A DNA stretch of 64,000 nucleotides from an uncultured Isosphaeraceae bacterium (GCA_945957605.1 CAMFLR010000002.1:1-64000); one strand, 5' to 3'. Shown: positions 53,190 through 62,478, counted from the first letter of the stretch. Notes: generated from the letters alone by a model not told the origin. Translations and numbers: made by a program.

Positions 53190-53636
53190 CTACTCGTTGG
53201 GCAGCCGATGCTCGGCCGGCACATCGAAGAGATAGACCATTTCGTTGCGCCTGGGAATATCCACGCGTAAGGTTGTGTAGAAATTATAAATTCGTGGAAT
53301 CCGCCGACTGTCGACCAGCGGGCCGGTTCTCTTTCCGCTTTTACCCAGCGAGTGTTCGAGTTCGACGATTTGAACCTCGCAAGGTCCGGGATATGGCCCC
53401 TCGCGCCGGGGGACGGAATAATATCCATTATGGATGGTTGAGCTGGCACCCCGGCCTTCCTGATCGAAGGGGGGATAAAACGTGATCAAACCATCCTGGA
53501 TCGGCTTCCCCTCAAATGTGACGAAGCCCGAAAGCGCAACGCCCGGCGGAAGATCGTCGTAGGAGCAGCTAGCGCAAAGGAAGCTGAGCCCGATGAGACC
53601 CAATCCCAGCGTGAAACCAGTTCGAGATGGCAACAT
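53190..53636 (-). CDS. Small lipoprotein with carboxypeptidase-regulatory-like fold
   Basis: A 148-residue lipoprotein. The signal ends with 'SFLCASC', and the Cys is the likely lipidation site. The mature part has 'LSGFVTFEGKPIQDGLITFYP' and 'NGYYSVPRREGPYPGPCEVQ', the same beta-sandwich pattern as the lipoprotein at 37463-37933. Such lipoproteins are numerous in planctomycetes, with unknown roles. The ATG at 53636 has AAAGG eight bases upstream; a TTG two codons earlier is less likely. It is on the same strand as the downstream TPR gene, with a 126-bp gap. Confidence 0.85.
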   Translation of the reverse strand: MLPSRTGFTLGLGLIGLSFLCASCSYDDLPPGVALSGFVTFEGKPIQDGLITFYPPFDQEGRGASSTIHNGYYSVPRREGPYPGPCEVQIVELEHSLGKSGKRTGPLVDSRRIPRIYNFYTTLRVDIPRRNEMVYLFDVPAEHRLPNE

Positions 53637-53772
53637 CGGCAAGACCTTTGCGTATGATCGGCGCGTTCTGAGGCACGCGAGCGAACTCTAGGCTGTCCAG
53701 CTTGTCGACGAACGTCAAGCCCCCGGTCCACGATTCAACGTTCCCGTTTCGCCAATTCGGACGAGCACCACC

Positions 53773-54291
53773 ATGCGGTTTCCGAAACCGGTCAACGTCA
53801 ACTGCCCCGCCTGCGGCGCTCCGAACCCATCGAACGAAGAATATTGCTCCGCCTGCCGACACACCCTGACGGTCTACATCGGCCCCGCTCGCGTTATGCC
53901 AGGAACCTACAGCGTGGGCTCGTTGATGCTGATCGTCGCCGTGGTGGCGCTCGGAACGGCGGCCGCCCGCGTGAATGTGGTTCTTGGCGTGGAAATGCTT
54001 CTCGTCAGCGTGCCCGCTACGTTTCGCGTCATTACAGTGACAGCCCAGAAGCGCGAAGACAGTATGCCATTCAGCTTCACCGATCAGGCGTACGTTTTCA
54101 TCACGTCGCTGATGATGCTGATGTTGGTGTTTCTCTGCGCGGGACTTGCATGGGGCATGACGCTGATGCTGGCCGTTAATTTCGTGCCGTCAACTCCCGT
54201 GGGAGCAGCCGTCGCCGTCTCCGTGTCCGCCCCCGTGGGATTGTTTGTCGCCTACCTGCTTCTGAAACGCACCTGGCCTTACCGCGGCTGA
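53773..54291 (+). CDS. Membrane protein with N-terminal zinc ribbon
   Basis: A 172-residue protein. Residues 11-28 form a CPAC...CSAC zinc ribbon ('NCPACGAPNPSNEEYCSACR'). Then come four hydrophobic segments, at about residues 47-65, 68-82, 111-135 and 140-164. The architecture (ribbon plus membrane helices) is common in planctomycete hypothetical proteins but has no assigned function. The 3' end converges on the esterase gene and overlaps it by 13 bp. Confidence 0.83.
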   Translation: MRFPKPVNVNCPACGAPNPSNEEYCSACRHTLTVYIGPARVMPGTYSVGSLMLIVAVVALGTAAARVNVVLGVEMLLVSVPATFRVITVTAQKREDSMPFSFTDQAYVFITSLMMLMLVFLCAGLAWGMTLMLAVNFVPSTPVGAAVAVSVSAPVGLFVAYLLLKRTWPYRG

Positions 54292-56315
54292 TTTGCCTCC
54301 GCCATCCGCCAACGCTGATTGAAATAGCCCGACTTGACAAGCTCTTGCTTCTGATCAGATTTTGGCAGCCGGAAAACTCCCCAATCGCCAATGCGCGGAT
54401 AGAGCAACGCATTCGTGCCAATGAAATCGCTCTCCTCGAGCGTATGCCCCGAATTCACCACGACATACCGCTTCCGGTTGAGCGGATTCGGCGCGATGAG
54501 CACCGGCGCGAATTCGCCAAACGCATGCGTTTCGCCGAGGGTGAACTTTTCCTTCGTCCAGGTGATCGGTAAATCCTTGATCACCCTGGCGAGCATCTTG
54601 TTCGACCCCGGATCGCCCATGAGGATAAGGTGCTTCGACTCGATGTCGTCGGGCGTCACATCCACATCGCGCTTGACCGGAACGTCGCCCCGCATCCAGC
54701 GTGCAAAATCGGCCTGGAACTTCTTGGCTCGCTCATCGGCCCATTTCGCCACGGTTGGATTCCAAGGCTCGGCGCTGGGAAGCACGAGCAAAAACGGCCC
54801 GCGAAACGCGTCGTCGATCGGTCCGTGCGTGGCGGGACTTTTGAAACCATCGCCACTTTCCAGCATCATGAACGATGGATCATGTTCGAGCGCGACCCAG
54901 CCTTCAGGCGTCTTCTGATAATAAACCTTGGGCAACAACCCCTTCGCTGCAAGCCGAAGCGGCAGCAACTGGCCATCAAGATTGACGCTTTCCGCTACCT
55001 GGCGATCTACGGCCAACACGTTCACATTCTTGGTCGTGATCGTGGCGATTTCGCCCCTCAATTCGGCCTCGACCGTGGTCTTCTCGTAGCCAGCAATCAT
55101 CCGCTCAACCGAAATCCACGCGGCCGTGTTGTATGCCAAGGTGTAGGTAACGAACCGAATGCGCTTCGGCGTCCGGTTCAAACCGGGCTTGGCATGATCA
55201 TCGTGGAACGAGTTGAGAATCTTTTGGCTGGCGGGATCGATCTGGTGTCCCATCCCCTTGCCAACGACTCGCGTGAAGTCGAGTCCTTCCGCCTTGGTTA
55301 TTAGGCCATCGACCTTCATCGTCACGCCCAGCTTTTCCAGAGCTTCAACGATATTCGTCGACGCCTTGAGCTGTGTATCATTCTCACCGCCATAGCCGAT
55401 CATCGGTACGTCGAACGCGTTCAGTGCGTAGTCGACGGCGTCATAAAGTCGTGCGGCTTTCACCCGATATTCCGGAGCCTTCGCAGGATCCGCATTCGTG
55501 TATTTCCACGTATCGGTAAACCCTGCTCCCGCTTCAACCGAAACCCAGAGCGACGGATAGTGCAGCCCCAGGTGCCATGCCCCCGCACCACCCATCGAGA
55601 AACCCCGAAGGACGATACGGTCTTCGTCAATCAAATAATTGCGCTTAACGGCTTTGATCGATTCAAAAACATCGGTTTCACCGGCCCAGCGGTAGGCGTT
55701 GTTGGTCCGGCCCATCATGTGCAAAGTGATGCCTGGGCGGTCGTCGGGCACCTTTTTCCCTTCGTGCATTTTGATGAACCGCGACTCGTTCAGTCCCGCA
55801 TTGCGACCATGGAGTACAACGTCGAGCCGAGACGGCTTGGTTAAATCGAGCTTCGCCGGAATCTCAACGACATAGGGCTGAACCGAGCGATCGACGTCCG
55901 AACGATAGCCGCGCACGACGCTGCCACTGATCTTCGCCCAGGGTGACTGTCCGGCTTTGAGCGAATCGACACGAGAGATGCCGGTCTCGATCTGGTCGAC
56001 GAGCGTGGCAACATCGTTCTTGCCGCTGTACTCATCGAAACGATCCATGAACTCCGCAGCTTTGAGGTAGATTTCAGCGTCTGCAATGACGTCGGGATGA
56101 TGGTTTTTATTGGGAAGCGTGGCGAGGGCGTCCTTGAGCCGCTTGATTTCGGTTCGAACGCGTTCACGGTCCGCATCGGTTGGCTTGACGACCTCCGCCT
56201 TCTTCGCCGCCGCCTTTTTCGCAGGGGCTTTCGCGGCAGGCGCCTGCCCAAAGGCGAGAGGTCCGACTACGAGGCAAACGACGATTGCCGGGACGACGTA
56301 CTTCGTGAGTCGCAT
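54279..56315 (-). CDS. Secreted prolyl-oligopeptidase-like alpha/beta hydrolase
   Basis: A 678-residue exported protein with a signal peptide (residues 1-24) and an Ala/Lys-rich linker (residues 25-45). The hydrolase domain covers about residues 140-380: nucleophile motif 'LRGFSMGGAGAWHLGLHYPS' (Ser near 240), acid near 311 in 'IGYGGENDTQ' and histidine near 356 in 'GMGHQID'. The C-terminal 280 residues are beta-rich, perhaps a substrate or surface domain. Family members hydrolyse esters or peptides. The start at 56315 has GAGG 8 bases upstream. The gene is divergent from the GTPase operon. Confidence 0.91.
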   Translation of the reverse strand: MRLTKYVVPAIVVCLVVGPLAFGQAPAAKAPAKKAAAKKAEVVKPTDADRERVRTEIKRLKDALATLPNKNHHPDVIADAEIYLKAAEFMDRFDEYSGKNDVATLVDQIETGISRVDSLKAGQSPWAKISGSVVRGYRSDVDRSVQPYVVEIPAKLDLTKPSRLDVVLHGRNAGLNESRFIKMHEGKKVPDDRPGITLHMMGRTNNAYRWAGETDVFESIKAVKRNYLIDEDRIVLRGFSMGGAGAWHLGLHYPSLWVSVEAGAGFTDTWKYTNADPAKAPEYRVKAARLYDAVDYALNAFDVPMIGYGGENDTQLKASTNIVEALEKLGVTMKVDGLITKAEGLDFTRVVGKGMGHQIDPASQKILNSFHDDHAKPGLNRTPKRIRFVTYTLAYNTAAWISVERMIAGYEKTTVEAELRGEIATITTKNVNVLAVDRQVAESVNLDGQLLPLRLAAKGLLPKVYYQKTPEGWVALEHDPSFMMLESGDGFKSPATHGPIDDAFRGPFLLVLPSAEPWNPTVAKWADERAKKFQADFARWMRGDVPVKRDVDVTPDDIESKHLILMGDPGSNKMLARVIKDLPITWTKEKFTLGETHAFGEFAPVLIAPNPLNRKRYVVVNSGHTLEESDFIGTNALLYPRIGDWGVFRLPKSDQKQELVKSGYFNQRWRMAEANQPR

Positions 56316-56428
56316 GGATTTGGCCTCGACCGCGATCAAACCTGGGTGCGTGGGGTTGATTATAGCGGTCGTTCCCCGACTCGATAGGGCTCGGCATTCC
56401 GGTTGCGTGCCAATGCTCGCCGTTCGGT

Positions 56429-56434
56429 TACAAT
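56429..56434 (+). promoter_or_regulatory. Candidate -10 box of the GTPase operon promoter
   Basis: TACAAT matches 5 of 6 consensus bases and lies 66 bases before the first GTPase ATG. The best -35 (TTGCGT) is 20 bp away, which is too far, so the promoter is uncertain. Confidence 0.35.
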
Positions 56435-56500
56435 AAGATTTACAGCGGCGCGACGAATCACCTTTGAGAGAGTTCGTGCAAGGGCTTACAGGATTCAGCG

Positions 56501-58042
56501 ATGCGGAATTCGCGGTTGGTGCTGGGACTTTGCCTCACGCTCGCGGTAGTCTTCGCCATGATGGCCTGGGCGGCAGCTTCCGTGGGCGACCTTCACGATC
56601 GACTCTCCAAGGTTTCGCCGGCGCTTGCGACCGGGACGGTCGTCGTGGCGATTGGCGTCGCCGCCGCGTTCGGCGTTGCGTCGGTCCGGCTGATCTGGAA
56701 ACTGGGCCACGTTCCTGAACGGCCAGTCAAAGCGCCAGAAGATGTCGTCAAGGCGGCGACGATTCAGGTCGAAAAAGCGCAGCAGGTGATCGAAAAGGTG
56801 GCAGATCCTGTCGCCAAGGAACGGCTTGCCACCGAGCTCGAAACAATTCGGTCCGACCAGAAAGCGCGGCGGTTTCACGTGGTCGTCTTTGGCACTGGTT
56901 CGGCGGGAAAAACCTCGCTGATCAACGCCCTCCTGGGCCGTCAGGTCGGCAAGACCGACGTCCTGCTGGGCACCACACGCGAAGGCGAACATCATAACTA
57001 TGAGATCGTGACGCTCGACGGTACCGTCGTTTTGACTGACACACCGGGGCTCTCCGAAATCGGCGAAGGCGGCTCGCAACGGGAAGTTGTCGCACGCGAC
57101 CTTGCCGCTCGAGCCGACCTTCTCCTATTCGTTGTCGATCACGACCTGATTCGTTCGGAATTCGACCCGCTGCTCGCGCTCGCCAAGCAAGGAAAGCGAT
57201 CGATCGTCATACTCAATAAGCAGGACCGGTTCGTTGAGGCCGATCGCGACGCGATTCTCGCCAAGCTCCGCGAGCGGTTGAATGGTGTGGTCGATCCCAA
57301 GGATATTGTCGCCGTTTCCGCTGCACCGAGGCCGATGCCCGTGCGAACGGTGCTGGCCGATGGTTCCGTGCAACTCGAATACGAACAGGAAGAACCGGAG
57401 TTGGGACCTTTACGTAAGCGAATCGCGGCGGTGATCGAGAAGCACGGCGACGCGCTTCGCGCCGGCAATTTCTTGCTTCGCGCGCACATGCTCGCGAAAT
57501 CGGCGCAGGAGACGGTGAGCACCGAACGCGACGTCAACGCCCAGGCCGTGATCGATCGTTTCCAATGGATCACCGCAAGCACGGTTTTTACCAACCCGAT
57601 TCCGGCCCTCGATCTGATGGCAACCGGCGCAGTTCAATTTCAGATGATCTGGGAGATCGCCCAGGCCTATGGCGTCGAGATGACGACCGCGCACGCCAAG
57701 ATGGTTGGCTCGCAGATGATTCAGCTTATGCTCAAGCTGGGAATGGTTGAGGTGACGACGTCGCTGATCGCCGGATTGTTCAAGTCATCGTTTGTGGGAT
57801 ACGCGGCCGGCGGGGCCGTGCAAGGGGTGTCGATGGCGTACCTCACGCACATCTCCGGGCAAACCTTCAAAGAATACTTCCGCAGCGGGCAAAGTTGGGG
57901 CGATGGCGGAATGCAAGCCGCCCTTTCCCATCAGTTCGATCTCACAAACCGGGCTGAGTTCCTCGTCGAGTTTACCAAGCAGGCCCTCAGCCGCGTCGCC
58001 ACGCACGTCGTCAACAAGACAACAGGGAACAAGAACGCATGA
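56501..58042 (+). CDS. Membrane GTPase with DUF697-like C-terminus (GTPase 1)
   Basis: A 513-residue protein. Two N-terminal membrane helices (residues 5-27 and 42-66) are followed by a coiled-coil-like segment (about 75-120). The TRAFAC GTPase domain has G1 GTGSAGKT at 131-138, a TT pair at 158-159 (G2), G3 DTPG at 180-183 and G4 NKQD at 239-242. The C-terminal half is hydrophobic and DUF697-like, with the shared motif 'YFRSGQSWGDGGM'. It is the first gene of the operon, with AGGA 8 bases before the ATG, and it ends in a 4-base overlap with the amidase. All GTP-binding motifs are intact, so it should be active. Role unknown; membrane-associated stress or remodelling GTPase is a reasonable inference. 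Confidence 0.9.
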   Translation: MRNSRLVLGLCLTLAVVFAMMAWAAASVGDLHDRLSKVSPALATGTVVVAIGVAAAFGVASVRLIWKLGHVPERPVKAPEDVVKAATIQVEKAQQVIEKVADPVAKERLATELETIRSDQKARRFHVVVFGTGSAGKTSLINALLGRQVGKTDVLLGTTREGEHHNYEIVTLDGTVVLTDTPGLSEIGEGGSQREVVARDLAARADLLLFVVDHDLIRSEFDPLLALAKQGKRSIVILNKQDRFVEADRDAILAKLRERLNGVVDPKDIVAVSAAPRPMPVRTVLADGSVQLEYEQEEPELGPLRKRIAAVIEKHGDALRAGNFLLRAHMLAKSAQETVSTERDVNAQAVIDRFQWITASTVFTNPIPALDLMATGAVQFQMIWEIAQAYGVEMTTAHAKMVGSQMIQLMLKLGMVEVTTSLIAGLFKSSFVGYAAGGAVQGVSMAYLTHISGQTFKEYFRSGQSWGDGGMQAALSHQFDLTNRAEFLVEFTKQALSRVATHVVNKTTGNKNA

Positions 58043-59379
58043 GCCTGTCGCTCTGGCCCGACGACATCGACACCATCACCGGCGCGGGGAAAGCCTTGCG
58101 CGAAGGGCGAACCTCGTGCGTCAATCTCGTACAACGCTGCCTGGCGAAGATCGACGAGTGGGAGCCGAAGATTCGCGCGTGGGTTACACTCGATCGCGAA
58201 GGTGCGATCGATCATGCGATCACGCTCGATAAGGAGCTGCAATCCGGCAAAACCCGCGGGCCGCTGCACGGCATCCCGATTGGCGTGAAGGACATCATCG
58301 ACGTCGCCGGCATGCCGACTTGCGCCGGCGTGCAACGTCACTCGACCGGCCTCGCAGCGCGCGATGCCGATATCATCGCCCGCTATCGAGCAATGGGTGC
58401 GATCATCCTCGGCAAAACGGTGACGACCGCTTACGCCTTTATTGATCCGCCGCCGACCAAAAACCCTTGGAATCTCGGCCGTACGCCGGGCGGATCTTCG
58501 AGCGGTTCCGCCGCCGCGGTTGCGACTGGCATGTGCATGGCCGCGCTCGGCACGCAAACGGCAGGATCGGTCACGCGGCCCGCATCATATTGCGGAGTCG
58601 CCAGCCTCAAGCCCGCGCGAGCGAGTGGTGCAATCACGCCTGGGATCGTGCCGTTTGCTCCCACGCTCGATACGGTCGGCGTGATGGCTCGCGATATCGC
58701 CGGCCTGGCGATCATGAACGAAGGGCTCGATCATGCGAATCGCGGCAAGCCAAATAATGCGCCGACTGGTCGACCGATGCGTCTTGGCTGGGTGCGCGAT
58801 TTCTTTCCTGATCACGGATCACCCGAAATCATGGCGGCACTCGATCGTACCTTCGCAACGCTCCGAGCCAGCGGCGCGATGATTGTCGGCCCTTCGGAAT
58901 CGCTGCCCTGGGAAGAGTTGATCAAAACGAACCGGACGATCATGGCGGTTGAAGCCGCGGTGATTCACGAAGAGCGATTCGCCAACGATCCCTATGACTT
59001 CCCGCCCAAACTTGCCGCGTTGATTGAAGAAGGTCAAAAAATCAGCACAAACGAATACACCAAAGCGAGATTGCTCGAAGCGAAATACCGCGATGGGCCG
59101 CGATTCGTCACCACAGGAGTTGATGCGTACATCGTTCCCGCGACGACCGGCCCGGCGCCGACACCCGAAACAACGGGTAATCCCGCGTTCAACGCCCCTT
59201 TTACCTTCATGAACGAGCCGACGATTTCGCTGCCGGTTGACCTGAGCGACGATGGTCTGCCGCTTGCGGTTCAGTTCTTCGCGCCGGGACGCCACCAGAG
59301 CGACTTGTTCGCGACTGTCGCGCGCTGCGAGGCTACCCTACGCGCCGCGGCGAAGCTGGCCTCGAAAGGATCTGCATGA
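58039..59379 (+). CDS. Amidase signature family hydrolase
   Basis: A 446-residue enzyme of the amidase signature family. The Ser-cisSer-Lys triad is recognisable: Lys84 in 'IGVKDIIDVAG', the cis-Ser at about 153 in 'TPGGSSSGSAAAVATG', and the nucleophile Ser177 in 'TQTAGSVTRPASYCG'. The 24-residue spacing between the two serines matches the family. It is not GatA by context, since no gatB or gatC is near. The substrate is unknown. It sits between GTPases 1 and 2 with 4-base ATGA overlaps at both ends, so it is translated with them. No signal peptide is visible, so it acts in the cytoplasm. Confidence 0.93.
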   Translation: MSLSLWPDDIDTITGAGKALREGRTSCVNLVQRCLAKIDEWEPKIRAWVTLDREGAIDHAITLDKELQSGKTRGPLHGIPIGVKDIIDVAGMPTCAGVQRHSTGLAARDADIIARYRAMGAIILGKTVTTAYAFIDPPPTKNPWNLGRTPGGSSSGSAAAVATGMCMAALGTQTAGSVTRPASYCGVASLKPARASGAITPGIVPFAPTLDTVGVMARDIAGLAIMNEGLDHANRGKPNNAPTGRPMRLGWVRDFFPDHGSPEIMAALDRTFATLRASGAMIVGPSESLPWEELIKTNRTIMAVEAAVIHEERFANDPYDFPPKLAALIEEGQKISTNEYTKARLLEAKYRDGPRFVTTGVDAYIVPATTGPAPTPETTGNPAFNAPFTFMNEPTISLPVDLSDDGLPLAVQFFAPGRHQSDLFATVARCEATLRAAAKLASKGSA

Positions 59380-60767
59380 TGTCCGCCGAAACTGACCTGA
59401 ATAGCGTGCTCGACGAACTCGACTCGACCGAAGTACTGATGGGCCGCGCCCGCGAAACGCTCGACTCGACGCTCAAGAACCTGAAACTTACACCTGACGA
59501 AGAACAGGCGATGGCCGAAGAGGTGCAACACCTCCGCGACCTCGCGAAAAAGCTCGATGACAACACCGTCGAGATTGCCGCGTTCGGCATGGTTAGCCGG
59601 GGCAAGTCGTCGGTTCTCAACGCGCTCTTGGGTAAAGAAGTCTTCAAGTCGGGCGCCACGCATGGGACAACCGTTCAAAAAGTCGTCCAGCGTTGGGAAA
59701 CCGAGACGCCGCTTGAAGGCGAACTGGGCAATGCAAAGCTGATTCTCGTCGACACTCCCGGCATCGACGAAGTCGGCGGCGAGACCCGCGAGAAATTGGC
59801 GCGAGACGTCGCACGGCGCGCCGACCTGATCCTCTTCGTGATCTCGTCCGACATGCAGCGCAAGGAGTACGAGGCGCTCGAAGACCTGCGCGAAGCTCAG
59901 AAGCCGATCATCGTCGTCTTCAATCAGATCGATCGTTTCCCCGATGCCGATCGCGACCAGATTTACGCCAAGATCAGCAACGAGCGAGTGCGACACCTCG
60001 TGCGCGCAAGCGACGTCGTGATGACCGCCGCCAAACCCGATCCGTTTCGTGTAAAGACGCGTCACGCCGACGGAACGGTGACCACGGCCTGGGAGTATCC
60101 GCCGCCGGTCATCGAAACGCTCAAAATGCGCATCCTCGAAGTGCTTGAGCACGAAGGGAAAGCCCTCGTCGCGCTCAACACCTTGCTCTACGCCGGCGAC
60201 CTGCACGCCGACATCATCAGCCACAAGGTGCGGATTCGCGACGATTCGGCAAATCGCCTGATCTGGAATTTCGCCGTCGCCAAGGGGGCGGCCGTTGCGC
60301 TCAACCCGATCCCCGTCGCCGACATGGCGGGCGGACTGGCGGTCGATGTCGGCATGATTGTCGCCCTGAGCAAGCTGTACGGCATTCCTCTCACGCGGCA
60401 AACCGCCATTGGACTTGTGAAGGATATGGTCAAGGCTTTGGGTGCACTTGGTGCGGTTGAGGTCGTTTCCAAGCTGCTGAGTTCGGGCGTGAAGGCGTCG
60501 CTGGGGGGAATAACGATCCTCAGCAGTTCGATCGCATTGCCGCTCACCGCGATTGGTTATGGCGCCGTCGGCCTGGCACAAGGGGCGGGGGCGGCGGGAA
60601 CTTCCTACGTGTTCGGCCAGGCGGCGAAGATTTATCTCCAGCAAGGATGCCAGTGGGGACCGCGCGGGATCAAAACGGTGGTCGCCGAGATTCTCGATCA
60701 GGCCAAGGCAGATTCCGTCGTCGAACGCTTGCGTGACGATCTGAAAGCCAAAGTCCACCAGAAGTGA
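59376..60767 (+). CDS. GTPase with DUF697-like C-terminus (GTPase 2)
   Basis: A 463-residue protein. Residues 1-65 form a helical region; the GTPase domain follows, with G1 GMVSRGKS at 71-78, a TT pair at 98-99, G3 DTPG at 126-129 and G4 NQID at 183-186. The C-terminal half is hydrophobic ('NPIPVADMAGGLAVDVGMIV', 'LSSSIALPLTAIGYGAVG') and ends with 'YLQQGCQWGPRGI', homologous to GTPases 1 and 3. G4 is NQID rather than NKxD, a common variant that may weaken guanine affinity. The start overlaps the amidase stop by 4 bases; AAGGA precedes it. GTPase 3 follows after 7 bases. Confidence 0.9.
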   Translation: MMSAETDLNSVLDELDSTEVLMGRARETLDSTLKNLKLTPDEEQAMAEEVQHLRDLAKKLDDNTVEIAAFGMVSRGKSSVLNALLGKEVFKSGATHGTTVQKVVQRWETETPLEGELGNAKLILVDTPGIDEVGGETREKLARDVARRADLILFVISSDMQRKEYEALEDLREAQKPIIVVFNQIDRFPDADRDQIYAKISNERVRHLVRASDVVMTAAKPDPFRVKTRHADGTVTTAWEYPPPVIETLKMRILEVLEHEGKALVALNTLLYAGDLHADIISHKVRIRDDSANRLIWNFAVAKGAAVALNPIPVADMAGGLAVDVGMIVALSKLYGIPLTRQTAIGLVKDMVKALGALGAVEVVSKLLSSGVKASLGGITILSSSIALPLTAIGYGAVGLAQGAGAAGTSYVFGQAAKIYLQQGCQWGPRGIKTVVAEILDQAKADSVVERLRDDLKAKVHQK

Positions 60768-60774
60768 GCGGCCG

Positions 60775-61974
60775 ATGGAAAGCGCGGGAGAAACGCAAGC
60801 GGCGACGCTCATGAATCGGCATGCGGTTGTAATCGCGGTTTATGGGTTGATCAATGCTGGCAAGTCGAGCCTGATCAACGCATTCACCGGTGTGAAGTCG
60901 CAGGAGACGAGCCCCGTCGGCGGCACCACGCGTAACGTCGAACCGGTTCCCTGGACTGAATTCGATACGACGCTCGATGAGTTCGAGTTGACGCTGCTCG
61001 ACACCCCCGGCCTCGAAGAAATCGGCGGCGACTCCCCTGCCCTCGTCGCCACTGAGGCCGCGAAGTTGAGCGACGTTGTCCTCTTTATCGCGGCCGAGGA
61101 TTTGACCGAATCGGCGATCGCGGCGATTCATGCACTCCGTGAGGCCGCGAAGCCGATTCTGGTGGCGCTCAATAAGATTGATCTACTCGAACCGGAAAGC
61201 CTCGATCATGTCCTTCAAGCCATTCGCGAACGGCTTGCGGGGATCATCGATCCGTCGCTTGTGATTCCGATTGCCGCGGCGCCGCTGGTTCGAGAGCGAG
61301 TGATTGAGAACGGGGTGACTCGTTTGATCTCCAAGCATGGGCAGCCGGAGATCGAGCCGCTGCTCGATGCGCTGCGGACAATCATTCGCGAGTCGGGCAA
61401 GGATTTGACTGCGCTAAACACGCTGAGGCAGGAGATCGACGCGCACGCCGCTGCCCGCGAGGTCGACAAGGCTGCGCGGCGTGAGCGTGCTGAACGCGTC
61501 GCCGATGAGACGAGCGTCGCTCTTGCGATGGCCCTCGCAGTGAACCCGGTGCCGCTCATCGCCTACTTCACTGCCCCGGGTGGCCTGGCCATTCTCGTCC
61601 GGCGCGTGTCGGCGGTCTACGACGAGCGGCCCACGCTCGAGTCGGCTCGGGCTCTAGCTCGTGAGCTCATTCGCGGCGGCCGTCCTGCGCTCTGGGGATC
61701 GATGGCCGCGTTGGTCGGCGGTAGCGCGATCAAGATTCTGCCGGGAATCGGCCACGTTATCGGCTCGCTCACGCAAGGGGCAGCGACAGGATATCTTGCG
61801 CACATTCTCGGCCGAGGGCTCGTCGATTACCTCGAAAATGGGCACAATTGGGGCGATGCCGGAATCGAGGCGACGCTCGCCGCGATCGCCCAACGAACCG
61901 ATCGCAAGGCGATCACCCGAGGAATCAGCGACGAGCTGCGCAGGCGGCTCAAGCCGGAAAAGAATCGCAAATGA
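60775..61974 (+). CDS. GTPase with DUF697-like C-terminus (GTPase 3)
   Basis: A 399-residue protein and the shortest of the three. The GTPase domain begins near the N-terminus with G1 GLINAGKS at 24-31, a TT pair at 51-52, G3 DTPG at 76-79 and G4 NKID at 133-136. The C-terminal part has hydrophobic helices ('MALAVNPVPLIAYFTAPGG', 'LVGGSAIKILPGIGHVIGSL') and ends with 'YLENGHNWGDAGI', the shared signature. It lacks the N-terminal membrane helices of GTPase 1. GTPase motifs are intact. The stop overlaps the next gene's ATG by 4 bases. Confidence 0.9.
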   Translation: MESAGETQAATLMNRHAVVIAVYGLINAGKSSLINAFTGVKSQETSPVGGTTRNVEPVPWTEFDTTLDEFELTLLDTPGLEEIGGDSPALVATEAAKLSDVVLFIAAEDLTESAIAAIHALREAAKPILVALNKIDLLEPESLDHVLQAIRERLAGIIDPSLVIPIAAAPLVRERVIENGVTRLISKHGQPEIEPLLDALRTIIRESGKDLTALNTLRQEIDAHAAAREVDKAARRERAERVADETSVALAMALAVNPVPLIAYFTAPGGLAILVRRVSAVYDERPTLESARALARELIRGGRPALWGSMAALVGGSAIKILPGIGHVIGSLTQGAATGYLAHILGRGLVDYLENGHNWGDAGIEATLAAIAQRTDRKAITRGISDELRRRLKPEKNRK

Positions 61975-62432
61975 CCGATCAACGTCCACCCCTCCGTCAA
62001 TACTGGAAATTCGCACCGGCGGCCATCGCCCTCATCGTGCTCGCCGCCGTCTTTCTCCCCGGCTGGGTCAAAACCCTCAGCGCGACTCAAGGGGCGGTGC
62101 GTACCTATTCGGTGCTGATCATGGCGGCTAACACGCAGGACTTGAACCTCGTGCGGGCTGCCTGTTCGAAGGAGTATCTCGCGAATCACAAGATCGTCGC
62201 GGCGAAGGAGGGCGGGGTCGTCAACCTGCCGCGGAATATCAACAAGAACTTTCAGGCCTGGCGTGAGGGGGAGGTCGTGTATCTCTGCCCGACTAACCGA
62301 GAAGGCCCAGTTTATCAGTTTGTGTATGAAGAGGACGGGTGGAAGTTCGACGGGCCGGCGGGAATCCTCCGCGGACGCGGCGAATTCATCCGTTCAATCT
62401 CCGACGCGGAATTGATGACTGACGCACCTTAA
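61971..62432 (+). CDS. Small membrane-anchored protein ending the GTPase operon
   Basis: A 153-residue protein with one N-terminal membrane helix (about residues 17-37) and a compact exported domain (about 40-153, 'GAVRTYSVLIMAANTQDLNL', 'VYLCPTNREGPVYQFVYEED'), mixed alpha/beta, perhaps NTF2-like. I do not recognise a family. Its ATG overlaps the GTPase 3 stop (ATGA), which argues strongly for translational coupling and a shared job with the three GTPases and the amidase. I see no SD distinct from the coupling site. No enzyme motif is visible. Confidence 0.8.
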   Translation: MTDQRPPLRQYWKFAPAAIALIVLAAVFLPGWVKTLSATQGAVRTYSVLIMAANTQDLNLVRAACSKEYLANHKIVAAKEGGVVNLPRNINKNFQAWREGEVVYLCPTNREGPVYQFVYEEDGWKFDGPAGILRGRGEFIRSISDAELMTDAP

Positions 62433-62478
62433 ATTGTTTCAACGTATTGATCTGTGAGCAGCGCACAGCGGGGTTCAA

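Noticed and set aside
59271-60812. A 513-residue open frame antisense to GTPase 2
   Set aside because: The GTPase frame has all G motifs and ATGA coupling to its neighbours. The antisense frame has no signal, RBS or family pattern.
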